Assembly (NCBI GenBank): GCA_019155185.1
Contig: CM032802.1
Coordinates: 893,501-957,500, forward strand
Origin: Beaufortia kweichowensis
Lineage: Eukaryota; Chordata; Actinopteri; Cypriniformes; Gastromyzontidae
DNA: 64,000 bases
Direction: 5' to 3'
In this document: piece by piece, positions 51,406 to 64,000 of the stretch
How the letters are laid out: each line of letters opens with the position of its first letter
Position numbering within the stretch: position 1 is the first letter of the stretch
The notes under the pieces: generated by a model
Seen by the model: only the letters and a program-made list of their open reading frames with translations
The model's database searches: none
What the model was told of the DNA's origin: nothing
Made by a program: the position numbers and the translations under genes

Positions 51406-53299
51406 GATAAATCACAAAAAAATGACTTTAGCTGGGTTTCCACAGATAGGGTCATGTTTTAATATAGCAGTAGTGTTGCACCATATTAAAGAAAGATGTA
51501 TAGATAAGCAGTGTTTACATCATTTAGTAAAATCATTTGATCCACTGCAATAATATATTATATTTTCATAATTTTGATATCTTGTGCAGCCTTATCAAAC
51601 AGCTTCTAGGCCTTCATTGGCTGCTCATCTCATTACTACAAGTCACCCATTAAATGTAATCGTTTAAAAAAAAAAAACTTTGTTTGCACAATTATTATTA
51701 TTATTGTATATGACAATTATTTTTGTATATGAAACTAATTTCAGACATTTAAGCATATGCCTTAAAATAATAAGCCTTTTAAGATCACGAAAAACACTCA
51801 TTAGTCACTTTGACAGCATGATATGGAATTAAAAACCTTGGCACAAGTATGTGCACACCAGACAGACACTCTTAACTGTGAATACAGATACTGTAAGGAA
51901 TGGTTTTTATACATCAGTTTTCACACTGAAAGAGTTTCTCTGCATTATACGGCTGTCAGATTGACTGTTTGTGTGACTGTCACTATACTGTGAGCTTGTA
52001 TCACACCCAACAGACATCTTTTCCACTCACACGGTTCATTTTGTTTTTCACATTGCATCACAAAACAAGCCTATATTTAGCATAAAACGGTTCTGTCAAA
52101 TAAGTTTGTATCCCTTTCTGCACTTATAAACATGAGTACCAGTTTTCTGCCCCACAATATTTGTCATTTTCTGTGGCATTTCTGCCCCACACTCCCACTA
52201 ACTTCTAATCGGGGTTTATATATATATATATATATATTAATAAGTACCCCACTCTTTCACTTTTTTCCCAACCCAGATTCATTCTTTATTCTTTTAAACA
52301 TCACACATCACTCTTTCCACACACTCACACATCAACTCAATGTATTAAAACAAACGTCACAAACTGCAGCTTTTAACATCTCTTAGTAATGTAACACACC
52401 TGTCTCAACTAATGAACACAACCCATATCAATCACTGATTAACCAGCTAAACAATTAACATACAACAGTTTTGTATGAAAAGCCCTTTAAAGTAAGCTAT
52501 TCTTAAACATTACAATATGATCTAAACCAGTGGTTTGCTATTTGGGGTACGAGAGGTAATGACATAATGCATCGTTTTAAAATGAATTAAAATGACATAA
52601 TTTACCATCATGTGTTTATCATTAACAAATCAGTGTAATTGCTTTACACGTCACACCAAAAGATATAAGTAGACCTCACATTTGTCACTTTGGCCTTTGA
52701 ATGTTGCCATATCTCTAAGTTATAAGCAAGAAGCCAAATGTACATTGTACAACGTGTACAAATGTATGTTTTCGCAATTCTTATAGTAGTTGTAGAACTA
52801 CTCGGATGTAGTTATAATTAACTGGAGATGCACAGCTTTCATAAACTATTGAAATTGGTTTAGAAATGTAAACGTTTTAGTGGTTTTATCCAGAAAACCC
52901 CCAGCTCTCCTTTCACTTCAATATGTTTATACTCTATATAACAGTGTTTCCCTGTCCAATATGGCGGCGCTGTTGTCCTGTGGAGTCAGTGTGCAGTATG
53001 TTTACACTACACCTGCACCACACCTGTGATTTCTGAGCGACAGTCTTACCGCAGAAAATATTCTCCCGGTGATGCTTATGACACCAAAGCACCGCCACCA
53101 ATCCCATAATCCACCTCCAGAGCGTGACGCAAGTCTTCCGTAGAAGTGAATAAAAAGCATTCGTGTGCTTCCAGGTTTCGTGCAGTAAAGTCATTAAAAT
53201 ACTGTATATAAAACTCACCAATATTAACATCGTATGCTTTCATTAAATGGGTTTTTTTATTTACAATTGTATTAGCCTACTTTGTGCAAACAAATGCTT
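51406..53299. other. Mostly featureless; (TA)n at 52217-52238
   Basis: AT-rich sequence. A short GC-richer piece at about 52960-53120 (aatatggcggcgctgttg, catgcggttttg-free) contains AATATGGCGGCG, a YY1-like AANATGGCGGC word at 52960. An open frame of 98 codons on the - strand here has no recognised family. Confidence 0.45.
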
Positions 53300-53590
53300 C
53301 AGTATATTTTGACTTTTACTATGGTTTAAATACTGTATACTATACTGCTGCTACTGTTAATCCATATCTGTATTCAATACAGATCAAATAATGCAGTACT
53401 TACTGCAGTTTTATAATTTGCTATATGATATTTGCTACAATTCATTTATTTAATACTATTTATCAGTTTTTAAGTTAATACTACGTACTGCAGAATACTA
53501 TAGTATACAGAATAAAGTGTACCTAATTGCTTTAATATACTACAGTGTACTACAATTTTAGTAAACGCAAGTGTATTATAGAATTTAAAT
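53300..53590. repeat. TACTGTAGTA-palindrome cluster R4, copy 3
   Basis: Contains aatactgtatactatactg, gcagaatactatagtatac and atactacagtgtactac. Same texture as 19430-19895 and 24510-24770. Confidence 0.55.
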
Positions 53591-55327
<1,737 letters not shown>

Positions 55328-55689
55328 GGTGTGATGACCTTAAGTGATGCAGAGAAAGAGAACGTTATGATGATGAAAGCACAGCCAGCATACAGACCAG
55401 ACCCATGTGGAGAGATGATAAAAGCATTTTGTTGTGAGCTCATGCACTCAGACTTATTCTTGCTGTCTTTCAGAGCGCACCCTGTGTTTCCTAATGCACC
55501 GCAGGGTTCGAGCTTTAGCCTGGTTTGGAGCTGTGGAATCCCAGCATCCCTTTGCCAGACTTGACTGAGATGTTTCTCAATACAGAGAAGGTGAATAAAG
55601 TCTGTTTTAATTTCATATGACTTTAAAGAGAAGTGAAGGACAGTTGTTTTATTATCAACAGACATGGAGAAGGACACTGAGCATAATGG

Positions 55690-56045
55690 TGAGAGAGAAA
55701 TGGCTTAATCCGACAGATCATAAAGATCCAATTACCACATCAAAGCCACAGGGCTCCTTAAAACCCTAAAGAAAAAAGCTTTTCCCAGAACATCATGCAA
55801 ATTCATCCCTGATGGAATCATGTGGTTTTCTGTTGCAAGGAAACTTTAGACAAAGGATGGTAAAATAAGCATTTCTATCCATTTCTCTCAGACTTTTATC
55901 AGACCGGTAATGCAGAATCTTTAGGGAATGTGATACAGACACAATCCGTGGCGTTTCTGCTGGCGTTTTTATTGTTTCATAGCTCGGGGCGAAGCTGATG
56001 ATAACATCCACAAATCAAGCCCTGGTGAAAATCCTTAAATGATTA
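55690..56045. other. Candidate conserved noncoding block upstream of pepd
   Basis: A repeat-free block with ggcttaatccgacagatcat, gatccaattaccacatc, catgcaaattcatccctg, agacttttatcagaccgg and tccgtggcgtttctgctgg, 0.6-1.0 kb upstream of the promoter. Confidence 0.4.
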
Positions 56046-56639
56046 AATCATATAAAAGAAGGATTATATGAAAGGCAACATACTGTATGTGTGTCATCTT
56101 CAAATTGTCCTTTATTTCCTTGAGAAAAACGTGTTGTAATGATGTTGCAGACAATACTAGCCTCCGGGGCTTACACTGACATCATTTTGTCACATTCAGA
56201 GGAATTATAGAGCAATGAAATATGAAGATGTTTTTTTTTAAGCTCATTTTTGGAAGTTGTGTAATGTTTCAGTTCACAGATGCTTCACAATGTTTTACAC
56301 ACACTAATGCAAAAGACTGAAAGAATATTGAATGTTCATTTAATATAACACAGAAAGGTCATTTAAAAGGTTGTCAATTGAAGGAATATGCACATCTCTG
56401 GAAGATGTTGCCTGCAAGAAATAAACACTGAATTGTTCATATTTAATCAAATAAGCACTGATCTTAATTTAAAGTCAACTTGGTGTGCTTTGAAATAAAA
56501 ACGCACGACTATGCTTCATTTTTATTTATGCATCAGAATTAGTTTGTTTATTTATGACACAGACAGAGCTCAGTACTGTCATATGTACAAATACAAAGAA
56601 ATAAATGCAGTTATTCGAGTAAAACTCTTCATCATTGCG

Positions 56640-56749
56640 CTACCGCTGCAGGCTTTGATCGCGCAGGGGGCGGGGTCACGCGTGCACGCGCAGAGATCAG
56701 CTGACGCAGGTCACGTGGATCTCTCAGTAGCGGCAGCAGCAGCAGCAGC
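56640..56749 (+). promoter_or_regulatory. pepd: pepd CpG-rich promoter and 5' leader
   Basis: A short CpG-rich, TATA-less stretch directly upstream of the pepd ATG. A perfect GC box (gggggcgggg, Sp/KLF type) sits at 56666-56675. An E-box CACGTG at 56712-56717 lies within GGTCACGTGGAT, and a second E-box, CAGCTG, lies just before it. A (CAG)n run fills the last 20 bases before the ATG. Together these suit a broad housekeeping promoter. The CACGTG site is of the USF/MITF/TFEB class, but binding is inference. The transcription start is not determined. Confidence 0.6.
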
Positions 56750-56766
56750 ATGGCAGTGTCAAAACA
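56750..56766 (+). CDS. pepd: pepd coding exon 1 (prolidase, N-terminus)
   Basis: First coding exon of prolidase (Xaa-Pro dipeptidase), a cytosolic manganese metallopeptidase that splits dipeptides ending in proline or hydroxyproline and recycles proline from collagen breakdown. The exon carries ATG plus four codons and two bases (MAVSK, then CA of a split Gln codon), followed by a strong donor, GTGAGT, at 56767. The ATG has A at -3 and G at +4 and follows a short (CAG)n run in a CpG-rich leader. Joining to exon 2 restores the frame (CA|G) and gives a short start followed by YWLGNDTL, which matches the family pattern WLGNETL. The first few residues are poorly conserved in the family, so the start rests on frame, Kozak context and promoter position. 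The dinuclear metal site lies in the C-terminal half, outside this window. Confidence 0.85.
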
Positions 56767-57337
56767 GTGAGTTTTACATCATTTTTACTCCAGATCTCTT
56801 CTTTATTCATATTCACGTAATGATTTCTGCTTAAACGAGTTATACACTTCTTTCTGTATTCATGTCGTGCAGTAAAGTGACGTTTTACACGTTGTCAGAC
56901 AGAAGTTTGGGTCATTTGTGTCTTTGTTTTCTGTATTTAGCTATTAAACTCTATTGATGGGTAATGATATGGGTAGTTAGCAGCTTACAGAAGGTATTGT
57001 GCTTTTACCATGTTACAGTAATAAAGTGATAGTTAATGAATGTTCAGGTTAATGCTTTTCAAGATTGGTTGATCTTGTAAATGGGTGGATTTATTACTAT
57101 GTTTTTTTATTCATTATTATTTTATTAATTGATTTGACTTGTTGACATGTAAATATACCATGGTACTGCATGATTACCATACTCATTAACTATGATTGTT
57201 TTACATTACACTGCAAGATAACTAAAAGAACACTAGGATTATACCATGATACATGTGTACAAATATGTTGTAGTGTCGTGTATGATGTGCATCTGTTTTG
57301 GTAAAATAACACTTTTATTGAATGAAAATCCACATCC

Positions 57338-57970
57338 AGTTTTTCAGTGGTTTTATGTGCTGCTGAACATTAATGTGATCCAGTAACTGTAAGAGGTGAC
57401 CTTTGACCTCAGAGACAGCTTTTATAAGCCTCTGATCAGCGGTGATAAACTTCTGTTTTCTGCTCGTGTAAGCATTATTTTAATGTGATATGAATGTTTT
57501 ATCATCAGGTTGTGAATGGCTGAAAGAATGCTGTGATTTTAAATAACACATGTTAAAAGCCAGTATTTGAACATTTTCTAGTTTTTTTTGGATAATTCAC
57601 ATTATATGTTGATGGGAATGTAATCTCTAAAATTCTCCATGTTTGCTTTTGTTGCTTTCTCAATTTGAAAAGCAAATACAGCATTTTAACTTTTCTAGTT
57701 TTGGATAAGGTTTTTCAGTGGTTTTATGTTGCTGAACATTAATGTGTCAGTAACTGTAGGTGACCTTTGACCTCTGACAGCTTTTTAAGCCTCTGTGAGC
57801 GGTGATAAGCGTCTGTTTTCTGATGCATTATTTTAATGTGATAGGTTTTATCATCAGGTTGTGGAATGCTGAAACCAAGATATAACACATTTCCTGAACA
57901 GATTCACATTTAGTGAATCTAAACTTCCTGTTTTGAAAAGCATTTTTTTCTAGTTTTGGATAATAGGTTT
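57338..57970 (+). repeat. Tandem duplication in pepd intron 1 differing mainly by deletions
   Basis: Unit 1 (57338-57708, about 371 bp) and unit 2 (57709-57970, about 260 bp) follow the same order: tttttcagtggttttatg, gctgaacattaatgtg, gtgacctttgacctc, gcggtgataa, tctgttttctg, cattattttaatgtgata, ttttatcatcaggttgtg, tttgaaaagca, ctagttttggataa. Unit 2 is shorter through many small internal deletions with few substitutions. Confidence 0.88.
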
Positions 57971-58148
57971 TGAGTCAGATAACTTGATTTTGTGTGAAAT
58001 TGAATTTTGACATAGGTTTAATGGATTTATTTCCTCAGATAGTATCATGTGATCAGCTTTCTCAATATTGAACTGAAGTCTTTTGTGTTTGTTACAGTGA
58101 GATTTCTTCCTCATTATCATGTGATCAGATACATAACGAGCTGTTTCT

Positions 58149-58360
58149 CATCAACAATAAAACACCGCTTGCAACATAGATGTGTAGACATGTTGTATAA
58201 AAACAAAGATTTAGTTTTATTTTTCATCAACAATAAAACATTTTTCTATTTTACATTTTTCTATTTTACATTTTTCTATTTTACATTTTTCTATTTTACA
58301 TTTTTCTATTTTTCATCAACAATAAAACACCGCTTGCAACATACATATGTAGACATGTTT
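58149..58360 (+). repeat. Small minisatellite flanked by direct repeats
   Basis: About five units of acatttttctatttt (15 bp) at 58236-58312. Direct copies of a segment containing catcaacaataaaacaccgc and ttgcaacata lie on each side (about 58149 and 58314), and a third partial copy (catcaacaataaaaca) starts the array. Confidence 0.92.
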
Positions 58361-58464
58361 AGATTTAGTTGTATTAGTCACAGTTTGTGCACAGATGTGT
58401 TTCTGTGTTTTACATGAATTTTTGTTCTTCTGTAGTGATGATTAGTTTTGTTGTTGTGTGACAG

Positions 58465-58651
58465 GAAGGCAGTGTATTGGCTTGGAAACGACACCCTGAG
58501 GGTATCAGCCGCTCTGTTTGCAGAAAACCGAACACGCTTGTGTCGTGCACTGAAAGCAGAGAAGAACCTGCGACCCGGATCTGTGGTTCTGCTTCAGGGA
58601 GGAGAACAGACGCAGAGATACTGTACGGACACAGACGTGGTCTTCAGACAG
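58465..58651 (+). CDS. pepd: pepd coding exon 2
   Basis: This 187-bp exon lies between a TGTGACAG acceptor and a CAG|GT donor. It supplies one base of a split codon and 62 full codons (residues 6-68). It encodes the start of the aminopeptidase-P-type N-terminal domain of prolidase. Recognisable blocks are YWLGNDTLRVSAALFAENR, then GSVVLLQGGEQTQRYCTD and VVFRQ. In human prolidase the matching stretches read LQGGEETQRYCTDTG and LFRQ, so similarity is high. The N-terminal domain helps dimerisation and shapes the active-site entrance but carries no metal ligands. Splice phases are 2 in and 0 out, which fit the neighbouring exons exactly. No stop codon or frame break is seen. Confidence 0.95.
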
Positions 58652-58709
58652 GTGCTACACAAACACACAAACATGATACTGTACCAATGACTGCTATTAT
58701 CATCATCAC

Positions 58710-59310
58710 GGCCAATTCCAGCGTTATAGATGTGACATTTGGAGAGATTGTGGGAAGGTGGGGGACTATGTTCATATATTCTGGTAATGTCCAAAAATAC
58801 AAGTGTATTGGCAGGGTGTTAAAAGGAAGTAGTTTTAGGTTGTGACATACCAATGCACCCAGTATTTTTTTTGCTTGATGGTTTTTCCTCGGACCAGTTA
58901 AGTAAATCCCACCTGTTTGTATGACATATATTATTAATGGTAGCTAGGAAGATAATTACTGTGAATTGGATGAAGATGGACACAGAGACTGAATCAGATA
59001 TATATATATATTTGAGAAAATGACTGCGGATTTACAGTTGAAATCAGACATTTTCCAAGAGAAATGAGCGCTAATAGAAACATATTTGCTTGACCTTTGA
59101 AATGTTGTTAGGGGCTGTTTGTAGTTATTTGTATTTATTTTAAGTTATCAATGGTTCTCTTCCTAAGTTTGTGTTTTTTATTTATTTTATTTTTATTTTT
59201 TATCTATACTTTATATGGTCAATTAGTTATCTTTTATTTATTTTCTGTGTATTCACAATTTATGTAAATGTTTTGTGTATATTGTTATGTTTAATAAAAA
59301 GTTTAATAAA
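58710..59310 (+). pseudogene. Dead L1-type LINE fragment (ORF2 C-terminus) in pepd intron 2
   Basis: The + strand translates from about 58727 to RCDIWRDCGKVGDYVHIFW, a stop, then CPKIQVYWQGVKR. This is the typical end of L1-type reverse-transcriptase proteins (CG-x-G-T/D-Y-x-H-x-x-W-x-CPK-x-x-x-[FY]W). Further down, VARKIITVNWMK matches the AARKLIT-x-NW motif that ends the same proteins. Stops break the frame at least twice, and a T/A-rich tail with repeated taataaaa words ends near 59310. The fragment is 5'-truncated and inactive. Confidence 0.75.
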
Positions 59311-59579
59311 AACATTTTTGTACCTGTTTATAGGAACTTGATTTTCTTACCAAACTGCTTTTTATTGCTGAAATGTCATCTGGAGTTTCTTGTTCTTTAT
59401 TAATTTGAAGGTGTGAACAGATGATGTGCTGTAAAGTTTAATGTTGTTTCTGAAATCTGTTGAAGTGTAAAAATGTTGTTGTGGCTTCAGCAGTTTTTAG
59501 CTCTTGCTAAATGAAATAGTAATTTGTGTTGGCAGGAGACCTTTTGGTTTCAGTGCACCCTGCAATGTAGTGTTGAGGA

Positions 59580-59850
59580 TTAACATGTGCTGATTAAACA
59601 GAATGAGCTGCTTGTTTCTCATTCATTAACTACAGAAGCGTGCGTATCCTGCGCTGTTTGGAAGAGATTGCACGCTGGTATCTTCAGTCTCATTGAAGCC
59701 TTTGACAAAGCGGGCAGCGCCGTTACCATTATGTGTTGTTTATTGTTTGAGGGCTTCCTGCGCTCATCATCATTTATTTCACTACCACTGTGTTGCATTA
59801 TTTTTCTCTTTGAAGTGTTTTTCAAATGTAAATAAATAGTGTAATACATT
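59580..59850. other. Candidate conserved noncoding block in pepd intron 2
   Basis: A repeat-free block with cattcattaactacagaagc, gcctttgacaaagcgggcag, cgccgttaccattatgtg and ttgtttattgtttgagggc. It contains TTTGACAAAG (TCF/LEF-like CTTTGA both ways) and forkhead-like TGTTTATTG. Overlapping frames on both strands have no recognised family. Confidence 0.42.
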
Positions 59851-60691
59851 TTTAATTGTAGCCTACATGGTTTCTGAGAGCTCGTGAAGTGATTTCATTT
59901 TACTGCCCTGTTACACAATCTGCACATGTATGATGTGATCTGATGTGTAAAACACTCAAGCCAATAAAATCATCTGAGCGCTGAACAATCGTCCTCCGTG
60001 GATTAGATTGTGTGGTTATCTGATCAGAAACCCATTGAGCTTCTTGTGTGGAGAACTTTGATTGTGCAAGTTTACTGTATATTTATAATCTGTGTAATCA
60101 ATAGATCATCACTCATTTATAATTTATCACTCGTTCAGCTCTTCTTAAATGTGTTGATTCTTACTGATGTCTAAAATATTATGGCAATGTGTTGTCTGTA
60201 CAAAAAATAAACTTGAGTTTTGACGAGCATCGAAGTTGCAGTTGAAAACATTATTTCTTATATTACTTTTGTGTGAGGAATAACTCAACTTTACTATTGG
60301 TGATTTGTATTATTAAGGCTGAAAATATTGAATAAAAACTGTAATGAACAGCGAAATGGATTTTAAATATGGTAAAATATATAAGATGTGGATAGTCTGG
60401 TGAGGATTCTGTGAAGTTCTTTGTGTGGTCCAGAAAATGATCCATTAAATGCTGTGAAGATCGTAAAGGTTTGGGTGATTTTGGTGATTTAAAAAGTTGT
60501 TTTAGTTGCTTCTTTGGTACTTGAATCTTCCAAGGCAGACATCCAAATATAACAGCAAGACACATAATAAAGGGAGTAAAAGTATTAGGGAGTAAAACAG
60601 AATATATTCTGTGAGGAAACATGTTTAGAGATCCTGTGTATACCTTATACGGGTTGTAACTGGTGTGTTTTATGTGAATCTGTTGTTTTAG
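59851..60691. other. pepd intron 2, remainder
   Basis: AT-rich intronic sequence. A 119-codon open frame on the - strand (60263-60622) has no recognised domains. Confidence 0.5.
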
Positions 60692-60819
60692 GAGTCATTC
60701 TTTCATTGGACTTTTGGCGTGACCGAGGCCGACTGCTACGGTGCCATCGATGTCAACTCCAAGAAATCCCTCCTGTTTGTTCCCAAGCTGCCGGAGAGTT
60801 ACTCCACATGGATGGGCGA
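60692..60819 (+). CDS. pepd: pepd coding exon 3
   Basis: This 128-bp exon follows a T-rich tract ending TTTTAG and ends before a GTGAGT donor. It encodes residues 69-110 plus two bases. The translation begins ESFFHWTFGVTEADCYG and ends with PESYSTWMG and a split Glu codon. Human prolidase has ESFFHWAFGVTEPGCYG and ATWMG at the same place, so the assignment is secure. Phase 0 in and 2 out agree with exons 2 and 4. It lies about 2.0 kb after exon 2; that intron carries an L1 relic and a candidate conserved element. Confidence 0.95.
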
Positions 60820-61302
60820 GTGAGTGACACGTTCAGATCAATTTCAGTATCCAGAGAATAGAGAATCATTTTCTGTTTTTCATTTGTTGTGCTGCACAAC
60901 TATGCACATGTATTTCAGTAATATGGTCAACTTATTCATTAAATGTAACTTATTAGGGAGTGCTTTTATAAAACACATTTACTTCATTATTAAAGTTCAT
61001 AAGTTAATTGAAAGCAATGATCCACAATTTTGATTTTGAGGAGTGAGTTTTTGCGCTCGTGGACTATAATTGCATTACGTTACTGCAGTACAACGCATTG
61101 TTCCTCACAATCCTGCTCGATGTTAGAACATCGAGGCATGAAATTAACCTGAAAAAGATTTTTACCTGGAAAGCCCTTCTGGTGAGATGAAATTAAAGTG
61201 GTGGGAAAGGTTTGGTTAACCGCTATGAGTCGGACTGTACGTTTGCCGTCAGGCTTTAAAATCACACGGCTTTTGATATCTTTCTTTCAAAGGTACAGCA
61301 GT

Positions 61303-61477
<175 letters not shown>

Positions 61478-62195
61478 ATCAGACGCAGTGTCGAGCGGTG
61501 ACCCAGTATTCTGTGTTCACTGTTTTCATCACATCAGACTGCTTCTGGATGTCATCAGGACATGCATTATTTATACAGCTGTCAGAGAGAGCACATTAAC
61601 TTTACATTTTATTTAGCAAAATTCTCATGAGAATAGAGAAGTGTTTTATATTTTTTGTGTGCTAATCCACTAAACAGGAAAAATATCTAGTATTTAGTAG
61701 TAGTTCACATTTTTAATTTTACAACATAATTAGGTTTATTAGTGTTTAATTAATACGAATCTGTGGACAGTTTCAGCCTCAGATATTTCTCAGAATAGCT
61801 CGGATACTCCTGCATGTTCTTTACAATATCAAAAGGCTAAACTTGAGTGTTATTGAAAGCTTGAATATTTTATACTGGTAAAGCTCTCCAAATGATTGAT
61901 ATGCAATTAGGAAATTGGTTTGTGCTTGAGTGTGTTTACTAGAAAACACTTCACTTTGATTCTGAGAAGCAAAGACACTTCAGGTCAAGAGTCTCTTCGC
62001 TTGATTATCAGAGAGCTGCAAAGACTATTATTAAGCCAATCTGAAATACAGAATCCATGACCCCAGATGTCTGTCATTAAAACAGTGTGATCAATCCCTG
62101 CGTGATAACAACCATCTCTGACGCACTTAAACAACGAATGTAAGTAACGTAACTCCACAGGGAGATCTCATTAAATCTCTCTCTTCTCTCGACAG

Positions 62196-62259
62196 GATCT
62201 TTCCACCTGAACACTTCAAGGAGAAATATGCCGTAGATGAAGTGCATTACACCTGTGAC
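62196..62259 (+). CDS. pepd: pepd coding exon 4 (gene continues off the right edge)
   Basis: This 64-bp exon follows the acceptor CTCTCTCGACAG and precedes a GTGAGT donor. It completes the split Glu codon and encodes IFPPEHFKEKYAVDEVHYTCD, residues 111-132. The human counterpart reads EHFKEKYAVDDVQY, so the core is nearly identical. Phase is 2 in and 0 out. No exon matching the next part of the family (the segment before the catalytic pita-bread fold) is found between here and 64000, so the remaining roughly 360 residues, including all metal ligands, lie beyond the window. Confidence 0.93.
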
Positions 62260-64000
62260 GTGAGTCTTCTCTTCTGTTAAATCTATTAATACAGAGCTGA
62301 ATAAGTCCTGTTCATTTGTTCTCATTATTGTCGTCTTCTATAATGAGGATGAATGTTTACTTCTGCTTCTTCAGAGACCTTGAGCTCATTTCACCTGGTC
62401 CGCTGGTTTTCTTTTCATCTTTTGCTACGATTAAGAGTGTTTGATCAGATGGCAATGATGTATTGTGTTTTTGCTGGTTATTTTGTTGTTTAGACGAAGT
62501 GATGGACTTTGCTTTGTAGATACCAGCATCAGCCATAGAAGTGTTTGTGTTTAGATTTATTTTATATGTTTGCACTAAAGACTTGGTCAAAATTAATTGC
62601 TAAAATGTTTAATTGTGAAAAATAAGAATAGTTTTGCATGATAAATGGTCTTGCTTCATCTCTTACATTAATGTCTGAAATGGCAAAAACTAGTGTGCTT
62701 TAGTTTAATGATCTTAAATTGTACTTTACTAAAGACTTAATTCATGTTTTATAATCCTAAAGGCTATATAGAGCATATAGCGATTTAAATCCCTGCAGAA
62801 TTGAAAGATAATCATTTTTCTCTGACAGTATCTCAGTGTGTTAATGCAGTAGTTTAACTGTAATGGGAAATATCAGCGCCTCTGGTCATGGGTCAGTCCT
62901 TATCGCTTCATATATTTTTATTTCTGGTAACCTGTCAGGAACTGTTCCACATTCAAGTCAGCCGTCTACCTGGACAGAATTATTGGTGACTGCAGTATTG
63001 CATGGATAAGACAATCCCATAATGCATTGCAGGGAGCTCAGCGAGAACATTCAGTGGCAGCTTGAATGCATTTCAAGTGATTTATGAGATTTCTTTTGGG
63101 TTAGGATGTTACTTTAAAAGAGAACTGCCCGTGTTGATCTGTTCACATTTATTTAGACTCGCTGGAGATGCGTCTCGGACCTCCTCCAGACTGGATTTCT
63201 GTCCGTCTCGGATGCGTCTTAAAGGACATTTACACTTGGTCTTTTAATCAGTTTGAACTTCTACTCCCTCAGCCTCTGAAGTGATTTATCTCTGTTAAAA
63301 GTTTTCGTTCAGGTAAAGGTCTTAAAGGTAATGCTGGTCTGGTGATGCTCATCCGCTCCTCGTGTACAGTTCAGAAAGGTCATCCGCTTGACCTTTACAT
63401 AATGAAGCACGTGTCAGGGCGAGATCAGTGGATGGATGTTAATATATTCTTAGTTTTAGCTGTAAATAGGCCATTTTCCAAATGCCGTCTTTGAAATATT
63501 ACTTCAGACCGTGTTAATGTTGAAGGTCAGGATATCTCTATTTTCTGGTTGTTCTGGTCATTAGAGTTATTGCCAGTTTAATTTAATATAAAATAGCTTT
63601 AATCACGTAAAAATTTTATTTTAATTTTCATGTGTTCATGAGGAATATGATTTCTGAAAATGGCACTTTATCTGACTATGAAAAATCATGATTTAAACAC
63701 AAACAAATGCTTTAAAACTTCCTCACATGAGGATTTCCCATCTGAACTATCAGTATGATAAAAGAGATCTAAGAAAACGTTTTAGACCGAATATAAATGA
63801 CAAACATTTCACTATATTACGGTAGAGTAGTTTAAGCTGAATTATTTTTTATGCCTTTAAGACAGGAAACATCAAATACAACATGAAAATATATTCAGCT
63901 AAAACAACTCGAATCCTTTCAGAAGAATTTCACTGTAGTTCTTCCTGTTGTTTGCTGTAATACAGTATGTGCTGCTTTGATATTTTTGTGGAAATGCATC
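62260..64000 (+). other. pepd intron 4, continuing off the right edge
   Basis: No further pepd exon found. A repeat-free patch at about 62990-63240 (cccataatgcattgcaggg, gcagcttgaatgcatttcaa, ggatgcgtcttaaagg) may be regulatory. Otherwise AT-rich. Confidence 0.5.

Noticed and set aside
56511..56834. 107-codon frame spanning the pepd promoter and exon 1
   Set aside because: It is a different frame from the conserved prolidase reading and crosses the exon 1 donor; a shadow.
58049..58417. 122-codon frame rich in FYFTFFYFT
   Set aside because: Generated by the 15-bp minisatellite in pepd intron 1.
58477..58845. 122-codon frame overlapping pepd exon 2
   Set aside because: Out of frame with the conserved prolidase translation and runs through the splice donor into the L1 relic.
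59619..59849. Opposite-strand frames of 76-82 codons in pepd intron 2
   Set aside because: Both strands are open over the same bases and neither has a recognised product; better explained as a conserved noncoding block.

Overview
This window looks like teleost fish nuclear DNA, probably cypriniform. It is AT-rich and mostly noncoding. It is full of (CT)n/(GA)n microsatellites, short DNA-transposon relics and tRNA-derived SINE fragments. It also holds split, spliced vertebrate-type exons. The species assignment is an inference from repeat style and protein similarity; no database search was possible.

Two genes can be supported, and they point away from each other. On the + strand at the right, pepd (prolidase, Xaa-Pro dipeptidase) begins at 56750. 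Its first four coding exons (56750-56766, 58465-58651, 60692-60819, 62196-62259) encode the N-terminal 132 residues, and the gene continues past the right edge. On the - strand, one exon at 30900-31098 encodes the cytoplasmic tail, membrane anchor and start of the stem of a Golgi carbohydrate sulfotransferase, most likely chst8. Its catalytic exon would lie left of the window. A CpG-rich patch at about 45180-45650 is a plausible chst8 promoter and 5' leader. In human, CHST8 and PEPD are also divergent neighbours, which supports both calls.

Layout. From 1 to 30.9 kb is inferred chst8 intron: microsatellites, interspersed repeats and about fifteen GC-richer, repeat-free blocks that read like conserved regulatory elements. 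From 30.9 to 45.6 kb is the chst8 first coding exon and inferred 5' intron. This part contains two striking inverted duplications, a MITE nested inside another MITE, SINE fragments and a 22-bp minisatellite. From 45.7 to 56.6 kb is the intergenic interval, with a possible CTCF site. From 56.6 to 64 kb is the start of pepd, whose introns hold a duplication that differs mostly by deletions, a small minisatellite, a dead L1 fragment and a long (CT)n array.

The two genes do not form a pathway. One cleaves proline dipeptides in the cytosol; the other sulfates GalNAc on glycoprotein glycans in the Golgi. The density of regulatory-looking blocks around chst8 suggests a gene with a complex expression pattern. 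The most unusual signals are two independent pairs of inverted, nearly identical noncoding segments (78 bp with one mismatch; 42 bp with three) within 8.4 kb around and upstream of the chst8 exon.
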